A stretch of 7,575 nucleotides of DNA from Ramlibacter sp. (lineage in GTDB: Bacteria > Pseudomonadota > Gammaproteobacteria > Burkholderiales > Burkholderiaceae_C). The notes beneath the pieces were generated by a model. It made no database searches. It was not told the DNA's origin and saw only the letters and a program-made list of their open reading frames with translations. Where the stretch lies: contig JAQGMT010000233.1 of assembly GCA_028292185.1 (NCBI GenBank), forward strand, positions 1 to 7,575, in the 5' to 3' direction. Numbering within the stretch: the stretch's first letter is position 1; each line of letters opens with the position of its first letter. The position numbers and the translations under genes were made by a program. Positions 1 through 6,281 of the stretch are shown here, piece after piece.

Positions 1-399
1 CACCGGAGATGCGTCTTGGCTGATCCGGCTCATCTGGCCTCCGGCCACACTGGCGAGCGATTCCCGCTCTCAGACCTCACCAAGTTCAGCAACTGCCTGC
101 GGTAGCAAGGCTTGCTTGCTGCATTGCGGTTTCTGAACGCTCGAACTTCGCATCGCTACACCGGAGTGTTTTGTTTCGACGGTGACATGCTTCGGAACGT
201 GGCGCTTATTGACCGTTGGGGAGCCGAAGTGATCGGAGGCGATGACGTGCCGCTTGCGCAGGCTTGCGCTCACTTGGCTCACACGGGCGAGTCGTTGGCA
301 GTCGAGAACGGAGCGACTGATGCGCGCGTGCCTTGGATGGCGAATAGCTCCATCGTGTCGTATTGCGGTGCGGTGATTCAACTACCAGGAGGCCGCTAA
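1..399 (+). pseudogene. Remnant of a GAF-domain protein gene
   Basis: The open part (about 112-399, nearest start TTG at 112) encodes 95 residues that read like the core of small GAF-domain proteins. Recognisable pieces are LAALRFLNARTSHRYTGVF, FDGDMLRNVALIDRW, GDDVPLAQACAHL, RVPWMANSSIVSYCGAVI. In the same frame an upstream stretch (DLTKFSNCLR) looks like the preceding helix and is cut off by a TAG at 103-105, one base away from CAG (Gln). The CAHL segment seems to lack the tyrosine I would expect before the cysteine. The frame ends at 397-399, just after GAVIQLPGGR, where relatives continue for roughly 30 more residues with a GRPxGxLCHxD-type strand. GAF domains bind small ligands or act as regulatory folds; no effector domain is visible. 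I infer a decayed gene rather than a working short protein. It runs toward the pilus operon and its 5' end may lie outside the window. The family match is from memory of motif patterns, so confidence is moderate. Confidence 0.5.
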
Positions 400-440
400 G
401 GCTGCTCGTTGACGCCTGTTCACGGCAGCAGATGCCTGGC

Positions 441-463
441 CGGCGCCCGCCCATTGGGCGCCG
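441..463. terminator. GC-rich hairpin between convergent genes
   Basis: A perfect 8-bp inverted repeat (CGGCGCCC at 441-448 and GGGCGCCG at 456-463) encloses a 7-base loop. It lies 24 bases past the stop codon of the last pilus gene (488-490, minus strand) and about 40 bases past the end of the GAF remnant. The position fits a transcript 3' end for the pilus operon, possibly serving both strands. Neither side shows a clear U-tract, so it is not a canonical intrinsic terminator and may only stabilise 3' ends. Confidence 0.45.
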
Positions 464-487
464 AAGTCAAATGCTGGTCGCAGCCCC

Positions 488-1021
488 TCAAGGCGAGTAC
501 GAGATCGTCATCGTCAGGGAGTCGGAGAAGCTGCCGGGCTTGATCGTATTCTGACCGGCGGGGATCTTGCCGTAGACGATGTGCGACTGGCTGCTGGCTC
601 CCACCGGAATCGCACCCACCAGCAATGCGCCGACACTGCCATTGCCCCACACGGTGCTGTAGCTTGCCTCCGTATACGCGTTAAAGGCAATCGGTGCTCC
701 GCCGTTCAAGTTGTTGTTCAGGAAACGTGTGCTGATGCGATTTCCGACGCCGTAGCTGCCCGCGCCCAGGCTGATGGTGTATCCGCCGCCCGTCACGATC
801 GCGCTGCAGGTCACTGAAACCGTTGCCGTGCTGACAACGTCTGTTGACGCGAGCTTCCCCGGAAAACTCAGCGGCTGGTAGGCCCCGAAGGCCAGCCCGG
901 TCGAATTGACCGTGCATGAACCCGCCGCCCGAGCCGCCGGCGCAACAACGCACAGCAGGCAGACAGCCAACACCCAACGCCAGGTGCACGCGTGACGGAG
1001 GGCCTTCATGTAGGTCTTCAT
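488..1021 (-). CDS. Spore coat U (SCPU) domain pilin, probable tip subunit
   Basis: This 177-residue secreted protein has a basic N terminus (MKTYMKALRHACTWRW), a hydrophobic core and a likely signal-peptidase site after ARA (residue 32). The rest is a single SCPU/Csu-type pilin domain. C36 and C72 are placed to form the conserved intradomain disulfide. AYTEASYSTVWGNGSVG (115-131) matches the usual YTxaayxtvWGdG region, and the chain ends in the beta-strand pattern SDSLTMTISYSP. The ATG at 1021-1019 overlaps the usher stop (ATGA), suggesting translational coupling; a TTG at 1030 or an ATG at 1009 are less likely starts. Only about three residues precede C36, so there is no N-terminal donor strand. 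In archaic chaperone-usher pili this is expected for the distal subunit, which is the first assembled. Being last in the operon is also where the tip protein CsuE lies, but CsuE has two domains and this has one. The domain call is solid; the tip role is inference. Confidence 0.85.
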   Translation of the reverse strand: MKTYMKALRHACTWRWVLAVCLLCVVAPAARAAGSCTVNSTGLAFGAYQPLSFPGKLASTDVVSTATVSVTCSAIVTGGGYTISLGAGSYGVGNRISTRFLNNNLNGGAPIAFNAYTEASYSTVWGNGSVGALLVGAIPVGASSQSHIVYGKIPAGQNTIKPGSFSDSLTMTISYSP

Positions 1022-3870
1022 CCGCCGCAATCCAAGGGTCCGATCCGGCCTGGCTTTCCATCGACCGCGGCGGGCACGGCCAGTTCAAGCGTGCAGCCCC
1101 CCGTCGGCCAGGTCACCTGCACTTGCTGGCGCGATGACTCCAGGTCGGTCAGCCACACTTCGCCGCGGCGGCCGGCGACGAACTCCGCTCCGCCCGGCAG
1201 CAAACGCACCTGGGTACCGATCGGCACGGGCGCGCCGCCGCGCTGGTGCAGCACCAGCAGCGCCTGCCGGCTGCGCTTGACCGCGAAGTCCACCACCACT
1301 GCCGTGCGGGCGTAGGGAGTGACGTCTCGCTGCGTCGCGGCCACTTGCACGTCCATCGGCAGATCGGACGGGTCCACCGCGATCAGGTTGTTCTGCCACG
1401 GCAACAGTCCCGGTACGAAGGCTCTGCCGCTGGCGTCCGTGGTCGCCACCACCTGGTTCGCGCGCGAGACGGGCACTCCTTCCAGGCCCTCCACCTTGAT
1501 CACCGCGACGCTGCCCTCGCCGACGGGGCGCGATGCGAACGGCATGCCGTCGACCCAGCCGACCGTGCCGCGTGCGCCCGCGCGAGTCGCAACTTGGCCG
1601 CGTGCACCTGCTACGGCATCCAGTGCGAACTCCGCATGATTGGTGTTGTACTGCACCCCGCCTTGCAGCCGCTGGCTCTCGATGGTGGCCGCCTCAACTC
1701 GCCAACCCACGCCCGGCCCGGCGGGCGCGGTTTGCGCCGCGGAGAACACGCCGGCCAAGCGGCCTGTGGCGTCCCGCTCGACGCGAGCGGCGGCGTGAAT
1801 GCCGTTTTCCAAAGGCAGGTTGATCGCGACGCTGCCGCTCCAACCCCGCTCATGATCCAGGCGTTTGTCGATCGACACATTCAGGCTCGCCCGCTGCCAC
1901 AGCGGCGCGCTCAGCGACAGGCCCAGCAGCTGCACCAAGTCCCCGTCCCACCGAGTCTGGCGGACAAAACTGGCGCCGGCACTGGCCGCGCCCCAGAGCG
2001 GCCCGCCTAGGCTGAACAGCCAGCGATCGCGAGCACGCTGGCTACGTATCAGCAGGCCGGGGCCTTCGCCGAAGGGTGCGAAACCGCGGCTTGAGTGCTC
2101 ATACTGCACGGCGCCTCCGCCCGATTGCGCCGTGCTGCGTTCCACGCCCACTTGCAGCGTGGTGCCCTTTGCTTCAATGCCTTCGGTCGACCCGGCTGCC
2201 GCGGCTGCGGCCGCGCGCCACACCGCCCATGAGCCGAGCAGGCCGCTCAATTCCATGCCCGCGGCACGGCGATCGCGTTGAACTTCGAACCGGCCCTCTC
2301 CTGTGAGGCTGTTCGTCAGGCCTTGCCGCCACGTCGCGCTGCCGAAGGCCTCGCCATAGCTGCTGTCCCGCCCGTAGCCGGTGCGAAGGCGTCCGGCTTC
2401 AAAGGAGAAATCGCTCAGCCCGGGGGCGAGCAAGCGCGGCGAGGCGTAGTAGCTTTGCATCACCACCGTCTCGCGGCCCAGCAGGTCGCGTACCACCAGG
2501 CCGATCTCGCCCGCGCCGGTCACCACCGGCACACTGCTCAAATCAAAGGGACCCGGTGGGACCGGCTGGCTGAGCCGGCGCGCGTTGTTGACAAGTACTT
2601 CGACGGTGGAAGGCAGCGCCGCCTCGCCGGCCAGCGCGATCTGCGGCAGTGTGACGAATCCGGGTCGCATGCCGAAGTCGCGTCCCCAGCGGATCCCTGC
2701 GTAGCGCACCGGCCGGCTCCAGCCACCGCCCACGCCCACTGTGTCGCCGACCACAAGGGTCTGCATGCGGTTTGGCAGGTCGTAGCGCCAATAGCTGTCC
2801 AGCCGCGAGACGCCGTTGCCGGTAGCGGTATCGCTGTGGCTGACCAATGCCGACGTCACGAAGTTGCCCACGCCGCTGAACGCCACCGCCTCCACCAAGG
2901 CGCCGGCGGTTGTTGCGCCCTGCGCATGAGTGGCGGAGACATCGTAATTGAGCATCACGCCTGGCTGGGGCCGCGACGGCGGCACCACGACATTGCCTTG
3001 CGGGCCCAGTGTCGAACCGACGAACGCAGTCGCAGGCGCATTGATGTCGAGCGTCAGGCTTTGCCGATTGATGTGGTAGCTCGCGCCCGCTACCGCATCC
3101 AGGAGATAAGCGGGCGAACCGTCGCTCAAGGTGCCGGCTTGTGCGAGCGGCGACAGGCGCGCTTCCTGCCATGCAGGCGCGGCCAGAAGCAGCTGGCCTG
3201 CACGCGTCTGCTCGGCCCTGGCGATTTCTTTCTGTCGCTCGCCATTCACGATCACGTCGAGCAGCAGTACCTCGGCAGCGGCGCTGTCTGCGCCAGCCTT
3301 TCGATCGCGCGCGCCTGACGGCACCGCGCGGCGCGGTTGCGGCGCCGGCGCCGCAACCTGCGATGCGGACGCGACCGAATCCGGCACTTGCGACACCGGG
3401 TCCAGCCGCAGCACCCACGCGTTCCCGACGCGGCGCATATACGGCTGCACCGGCTGCGCGAGTTGCAACTCCAGCTGGGACTCTTCGGCGGTGTCATGCA
3501 GGAAAACCGAGCGAAGCGGCCCCCTGCCCTCGGGGGGCAGCGAAGGCAGCGCGCCGTCCAAGGTCACGCCACGGCCGCTCCACGCCAGCATCAACCTATA
3601 GGGGCCCGGCCCTGTAGCGCCGCCCCAGTGGAGAATCGGTTCCGTGCCGGCGGACCCGCCCACGCTCAGTTGCAAGGCGCCCCCGTCGCCCGGCGACAAG
3701 GTGACGGACACCGGCATCCCGAACGCCGGCGTGAGGCACGCGGTCGAAAGCGCACCCCACAAAACGGTGCCGCCCAGCGCGTTGGGCGTACGTGAGCCTG
3801 GGCGTTTGCGCGGGGCAGCGGCTTCGACAGCACGGGCAGGGGAGTGCACGACAACTTCAGGAAGGGCCAT
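1018..3870 (-). CDS. Fimbrial outer membrane usher protein with atypical N-terminal extension
   Basis: This 950-residue outer-membrane usher would receive chaperone-pilin complexes and catalyse fibre assembly and secretion. Predicted order: a long basic n-region and signal peptide (1-51, h-region ALGGTVLWGALSTACL); an extra region (52-158) whose part 118-158 looks AMIN-like (SVFLHDTAEESQLELQLAQ, then YMRRVGNAWVLRLDP); an Ala/Pro/Arg linker (159-199); the periplasmic N-terminal usher domain starting near VLLLDVIVNGERQKE (201-215); the beta-barrel from about 305, interrupted by a plug-like segment (about 420-470, STVEVLVNNARRLSQPVPPG and GEIGLVVRDLLGRE); and C-terminal domains from about 770, including NQVVATTDASGRAFVPGLLP and a final domain with C926 and C947, the likely conserved disulfide pair. 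Archaic ushers are usually nearer 780-850 residues, and the excess is all N-terminal. The start is the ATG at 3870, because an in-frame TGA lies eight codons upstream (3894-3892); no good Shine-Dalgarno is visible and a hairpin covers the AUG. It follows the chaperone by 53 bases and overlaps the next gene by ATGA. Confidence 0.92.
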   Translation of the reverse strand: MALPEVVVHSPARAVEAAAPRKRPGSRTPNALGGTVLWGALSTACLTPAFGMPVSVTLSPGDGGALQLSVGGSAGTEPILHWGGATGPGPYRLMLAWSGRGVTLDGALPSLPPEGRGPLRSVFLHDTAEESQLELQLAQPVQPYMRRVGNAWVLRLDPVSQVPDSVASASQVAAPAPQPRRAVPSGARDRKAGADSAAAEVLLLDVIVNGERQKEIARAEQTRAGQLLLAAPAWQEARLSPLAQAGTLSDGSPAYLLDAVAGASYHINRQSLTLDINAPATAFVGSTLGPQGNVVVPPSRPQPGVMLNYDVSATHAQGATTAGALVEAVAFSGVGNFVTSALVSHSDTATGNGVSRLDSYWRYDLPNRMQTLVVGDTVGVGGGWSRPVRYAGIRWGRDFGMRPGFVTLPQIALAGEAALPSTVEVLVNNARRLSQPVPPGPFDLSSVPVVTGAGEIGLVVRDLLGRETVVMQSYYASPRLLAPGLSDFSFEAGRLRTGYGRDSSYGEAFGSATWRQGLTNSLTGEGRFEVQRDRRAAGMELSGLLGSWAVWRAAAAAAAGSTEGIEAKGTTLQVGVERSTAQSGGGAVQYEHSSRGFAPFGEGPGLLIRSQRARDRWLFSLGGPLWGAASAGASFVRQTRWDGDLVQLLGLSLSAPLWQRASLNVSIDKRLDHERGWSGSVAINLPLENGIHAAARVERDATGRLAGVFSAAQTAPAGPGVGWRVEAATIESQRLQGGVQYNTNHAEFALDAVAGARGQVATRAGARGTVGWVDGMPFASRPVGEGSVAVIKVEGLEGVPVSRANQVVATTDASGRAFVPGLLPWQNNLIAVDPSDLPMDVQVAATQRDVTPYARTAVVVDFAVKRSRQALLVLHQRGGAPVPIGTQVRLLPGGAEFVAGRRGEVWLTDLESSRQQVQVTWPTGGCTLELAVPAAVDGKPGRIGPLDCGG
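3335..3358. repeat. Perfect 24-bp palindrome inside the usher gene
   Basis: The arm GGTTGCGGCGCC (3335-3346) is followed directly by its exact reverse complement GGCGCCGCAACC (3347-3358). As RNA it can form a 10-bp, very GC-rich stem with a CCGG loop. It encodes part of the Ala/Pro-rich linker (about residues 172-179) between the usher's extra N-terminal region and its periplasmic usher domain. Confidence 0.9.
3508..3547. repeat. GC-rich imperfect palindromic element, possibly a dispersed repeat
   Basis: The stretch has a GAGCGAAGC motif (3509-3517), an inverted-repeat core and a CAGCGAAGG motif (3539-3547). The core can pair as GCCCCC (3519-3524) with GGGGGC (3533-3538), or as CTGCCC (3524-3529) with GGGCAG (3535-3540). 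This layout resembles GC-rich palindromic elements that I recall as common in Comamonadaceae genomes, but that comparison is from memory. It lies in frame in the usher and encodes SLPPEGRGPLRS (residues 110-121) at the beginning of the AMIN-like stretch. There is no second clear copy in this window. Confidence 0.4.
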
Positions 3871-3886
3871 CAGCGCAAATGCTGAT
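3869..3886 (-). promoter_or_regulatory. Hairpin over the usher start codon
   Basis: On the minus-strand transcript, AUCAGC (3886-3881) can pair perfectly with GCUGAU (3874-3869) across a six-base loop. The last two paired bases are the A and U of the usher AUG (3870-3868). No purine-rich Shine-Dalgarno is visible in the preceding 20 bases. The structure could keep usher synthesis low relative to pilins, as suits an outer-membrane pore needed in few copies. The pairing is seen; the role is inferred. Confidence 0.35.
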
Positions 3887-3923
3887 TTTCACGGTGGGCA
3901 AAACAAGAACGGCGCCTGCCGCG

Positions 3924-4670
3924 TCAAAAGCCGCCGCTCTGGGCCTGCAGCGTTTCGCCTCGGGCCGTTTTGATCTGAACGCCTTGAACACCACCAGCCT
4001 GGCCATCGGCGAGCGGTACCAGCCATTCGCGTTGTGCACCCGCGAGCACGTTTTCGCCGGCGCCCAGTGACAGTACTTGCTGCCAGCCTTCGCCGGCGAC
4101 CGTCAGGCTCTCGAACTTGACGCGGCGATTTCCGGCATTGAGTATGCGCAGGCACACCGCCTGCTGCCCTGCCGGTTCCTTCGTGCAAGGCTTCCACCGC
4201 AGCGCGTTGAGCACCTTGCCCGCGGGCGCGATCATTACCGGCAGGTTGTGGCTCAATCTGAAGGTGATGGCCGCCTGGCCGGCTGCTGGAGCCGCTGCCT
4301 CGCTGATGTCTTCGAGTACCAGGCGGTAGGCTCGCTCGCTTGGAGACGGCACCGGAGAACGGGGCATCACCCGGAATATCTGCGAGGTTTTGGGCGGCAC
4401 CTGAACCATGGGGGGTACCACCAGCAATTCGTCGGTCGATTCGAAGCGGTCCACGCCTTCCACCTGTTGCCACGTCAGCGTATCGGCCTGAAAAGTGACC
4501 GGCCGGTCGCCGTCGTTCGTGACGGTGACGGCGATGGGGTGGCGCGGGGAGCTGAGCTCGACGACGACCGGCGAGATCAGCACGCCGGCGCTCGCCGCAA
4601 CCGCGGCGGCGCTGGCGCCGGTGGCCAACAAGCAGTGGCGAAGGATGCGGTATTTGTCAGGCCACATCAT
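3924..4670 (-). CDS. Periplasmic fimbrial chaperone (PapD-like, archaic type)
   Basis: This 248-residue periplasmic chaperone would fold pilins by donating a beta-strand and deliver them to the usher. Residues 1-29 form a signal peptide (MMWPDKYRILRHCLLATGA, then an Ala-rich core ending near AASAG). The first immunoglobulin-like domain begins at VLISPVVVELSSPRHPIAVTVTN, typical of the family. The edge strand that donates to pilins is near VPPKTSQIFRVMPR (91-104), with alternating hydrophobic residues, followed by the familiar ERAYRLVLEDI segment (112-122). The second domain starts around 133 (AAITFRLSHNLPVMIAP) and ends near 240. C161 and C173 could form a disulfide in the second domain, though I have not matched this to a known subgroup feature. 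The start is the first of two adjacent ATG codons (4670 and 4667), with a modest AGAGAG ribosome-binding stretch. Only 11 bases separate it from the major pilin stop, so the two are surely cotranscribed. Confidence 0.92.
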   Translation of the reverse strand: MMWPDKYRILRHCLLATGASAAAVAASAGVLISPVVVELSSPRHPIAVTVTNDGDRPVTFQADTLTWQQVEGVDRFESTDELLVVPPMVQVPPKTSQIFRVMPRSPVPSPSERAYRLVLEDISEAAAPAAGQAAITFRLSHNLPVMIAPAGKVLNALRWKPCTKEPAGQQAVCLRILNAGNRRVKFESLTVAGEGWQQVLSLGAGENVLAGAQREWLVPLADGQAGGVQGVQIKTARGETLQAQSGGF

Positions 4671-4681
4671 CTCTCTGTGGC

Positions 4682-5203
4682 TCAGGGCGTGTACGTGATC
4701 AACATCGCAACCGTGTCGGCGTACGAGCCCGCCTTGGCAGCCGCCAGCGCGGTGCCGGTGATGCGGCCGTACACGGCCTTGTCCGTCGTCGCGGCGCCGC
4801 TGCCGGTATAGGAGATCGAGTTCGTGTCATTCAGGACCGTCGTACGGGCCGAAGAGGTGTACAACTCATACGCCAGCAGATTGCTGCCGGAAATCATCTT
4901 GCGCACCGAGCCCGCGGGCTGCAGCCCAAGATCAGCCGTGATGGCGGCCGAAGCGCCGTTGGTGCAGACGATGGAGATCGACGCACCCGAATCCGCGTCA
5001 TGATTGGCCGCGGTGGCGGTGCCCAGGCCTGCGTTGACGTCCAGCGCAAGCGTGCCGAACGCCAAGGTGCCCGCGCTGATGGCGCATGCGTTTTGGACCG
5101 TTGCGCTCACCGCCAGATTCGCGGTATCGGTATCCGCCAGGGCGGCACTCGCCATCCCGATGGCAGCTACCGCAATCGCCAGGTGCTTCATCCTCGTTTT
5201 CAT
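4682..5203 (-). CDS. Spore coat U (SCPU) domain pilin, probable major subunit
   Basis: This 173-residue secreted pilin has a signal peptide MKTRMKHLAIAVAAIGMASA with likely cleavage after ALA (residue 23). The mature chain begins DTDTANLAVSATVQNAC. The roughly 16 residues before C40 alternate in the way expected of the N-terminal donor strand that fills the groove of the neighbouring subunit. The domain continues with FGTLALDVNAG, C80 (disulfide partner of C40), AYELYTSSARTTVL (111-124) and YGRITG, and ends YADTVAMLITYTP, all typical SCPU features. The start at 5203 is chosen because GGGGA (5213-5209) lies five bases upstream; an in-frame ATG at 5215 would place this ribosome site inside the gene, and further extension needs a TTG. 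Being first in the operon and having a donor strand suggest it is the repeating shaft subunit. A terminator-like hairpin immediately precedes its ribosome binding site. Confidence 0.9.
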   Translation of the reverse strand: MKTRMKHLAIAVAAIGMASAALADTDTANLAVSATVQNACAISAGTLAFGTLALDVNAGLGTATAANHDADSGASISIVCTNGASAAITADLGLQPAGSVRKMISGSNLLAYELYTSSARTTVLNDTNSISYTGSGAATTDKAVYGRITGTALAAAKAGSYADTVAMLITYTP

Positions 5204-5474
5204 ACTGATCCCCATAAAAAGAGCGGGAACGCTCAAGTTGTTGAACTACCGTGGGCTCGGGCACCGACTCGAAGGGGGCCCGCTGCCACGAGGTTCAATG
5301 TAAAAGGATGTGAAATCGCGACTCTGGGGGAATGGAGTAGGGCACCACAGGTAAATCCCTTATGGCTGCGGGCCACCAAGCGCCCGAACCCGAATATCTC
5401 TTGGCCCGGGTTTTCCAGGGGTACTGCCTTCTGGCGACACCGCCGGCAACAGGCCAGAACAGTGTGTGCCGAGG
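5204..5474 (-). promoter_or_regulatory. Leader and presumed promoter region of the pilus operon
   Basis: This 271-base noncoding stretch lies between the end of the amidohydrolase gene and the first pilin gene, both on the minus strand. It should hold the pilus promoter, but I see no convincing sigma-70 -35/-10 pair. A TACATT at 5302-5297 is the nearest -10 match and lacks a -35 partner. It is locally less GC-rich around 5290-5365. Weak inverted repeats occur at 5387-5392/5407-5412 (AACCCG/CGGGTT) and 5431-5435/5453-5457 (CTGGC/GCCAG). The latter, 18 bases past the amidohydrolase stop, could mark the 3' end of that operon. No small gene is apparent. Confidence 0.4.
5216..5234 (-). terminator. 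Short intrinsic-terminator-like hairpin in the pilus leader
   Basis: On the minus strand GAGCG (5234-5230) pairs with CGCTC (5225-5221) around a TTCC loop and is followed at once by five T residues (5220-5216). The first pilin's ribosome binding site (5213-5209) starts three bases later. There is no room for a promoter between hairpin and gene, so every full pilus transcript that includes this ribosome site with a normal leader must read through it. The stem is only five pairs, so termination may be partial. It could act as an attenuator or limit read-through from the upstream operon. Confidence 0.35.
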
Positions 5475-6281
5475 TCAGCGATACAGCCGCGGCGCGTTCC
5501 GCCGCAAAATCTCGGCCGCCTGCGTGGCGCCGAGTGCGCCAGCCACGGGTGCCCACTGCGTGCCGTATCCCGGCACCGCCTGCTGCGCCCCCGCTTCCAG
5601 GAACGAGGTATGAGGCCAGTCCGATCCCCACACGCAGCGATCGCCGAACAAGTCGGCGGCCCGCCTTATCACCTCGTGCATGTCTTCATGCGGCGCAACG
5701 GACTGCAAGCGATACCACCCCGACAACTTGATCCAGGCGCCGCACTCGGCCAGGCGGCGCAGCTGCGCCCACACTTCACCGTGGATCGCATCCTGCGGCG
5801 TCAGCCCGGCGACGTGGTCGAGAACCGGCGTCACCACGTGCTGCTCATGCAGCTGCGCGATATGCGCAAGGTCGGCCGGCCGCGCGTACCACTGCGCATG
5901 CCAGCCGCGTTCCTTCAAGCGAGGCGCCAGTGAAGCGAAGCTGCGGGCGCCATTGCCGACGGGCGACACGAGGTTGAAGCGCACGCCGCGCACGCCGAGC
6001 GCGTGCATCGTGTCGAGCTCACGCTCGCTCGCCGACTCCTCGATCACGGCCACTGCGCGGTGCTGGCCCGCGCTGTCACGCAAGGCCTCCAGCAGCAGCG
6101 AGTTGTCGCTGCCGTACACGCTCGGCTGCACCAGTACATAGTGACCCACGCCCAGGGTAGAGGCCGCGGCGTCCAGCATCGCGAGTGTTCGCGTGGGCGG
6201 CACGTAATGGCCCGCCTGGACTGCCGCACCGGCGTCGAAGATGTGGACGTGGCAGTCCCAGCCGGCCGGCGCTTCGCTCAT
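5475..6281 (-). CDS. Amidohydrolase family protein (2-pyrone-4,6-dicarboxylate lactonase-like)
   Basis: This 268-residue cytoplasmic TIM-barrel hydrolase belongs to the amidohydrolase-2 family. Signature residues are the HxH motif DCHVHIF (H11, H13) after the first strand, QPSVYGSDN (52-60), RGVRFN (98-103), LDHVAG with H156, IKLSG (184-188) and the catalytic-aspartate motif WGSDWPHT with D221 and H224. This arrangement resembles LigI-type pyrone-dicarboxylate lactonases and related lactonases or decarboxylases, which often need no metal or a single one. The length fits the family. No signal peptide is seen. Its ATG overlaps the stop of the Bug protein gene (ATGA), indicating translational coupling and a shared pathway. 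The neighbour suggests the substrate comes from an imported organic acid, perhaps a hydroxy-aromatic or dicarboxylate breakdown product. The exact substrate cannot be told from sequence, and it may not be the pyrone. Confidence 0.88.
   Translation of the reverse strand: MSEAPAGWDCHVHIFDAGAAVQAGHYVPPTRTLAMLDAAASTLGVGHYVLVQPSVYGSDNSLLLEALRDSAGQHRAVAVIEESASERELDTMHALGVRGVRFNLVSPVGNGARSFASLAPRLKERGWHAQWYARPADLAHIAQLHEQHVVTPVLDHVAGLTPQDAIHGEVWAQLRRLAECGAWIKLSGWYRLQSVAPHEDMHEVIRRAADLFGDRCVWGSDWPHTSFLEAGAQQAVPGYGTQWAPVAGALGATQAAEILRRNAPRLYR

Noticed and set aside
2190..2215. Run of seven alanine codons in the usher (residues 553-559) as a possible slippage repeat
   Set aside because: The codons are mixed (GCC, GCG, GCT), so there is no uniform unit for slipped-strand phase variation.
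2278..3318. 346-residue open frame on the + strand, and several others of 100-250 residues, opposite the usher
   Set aside because: Their composition (Arg/Ala/His-rich, no domain pattern) is that of antisense shadows; the usher reading is continuous and shows family motifs.
5204..5236. Longer version of the major pilin starting at TTG 5236 or ATG 5215
   Set aside because: The ATG at 5203 has a well-spaced GGGGA and begins directly with a basic signal-peptide n-region; the upstream codons overlap the hairpin and its T-run.
5241..5298. TTGAAC (5241-5246) and GTTCAA (5293-5298) as an operator dyad in the pilus leader
   Set aside because: Six-base arms 46 bases apart are expected by chance and no further symmetry flanks them.
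6261..6270. GCCGGCCGGC palindrome near the start of the amidohydrolase gene
   Set aside because: A ten-base palindrome of pure G and C is common by chance in DNA of this composition and lies in coding sequence.
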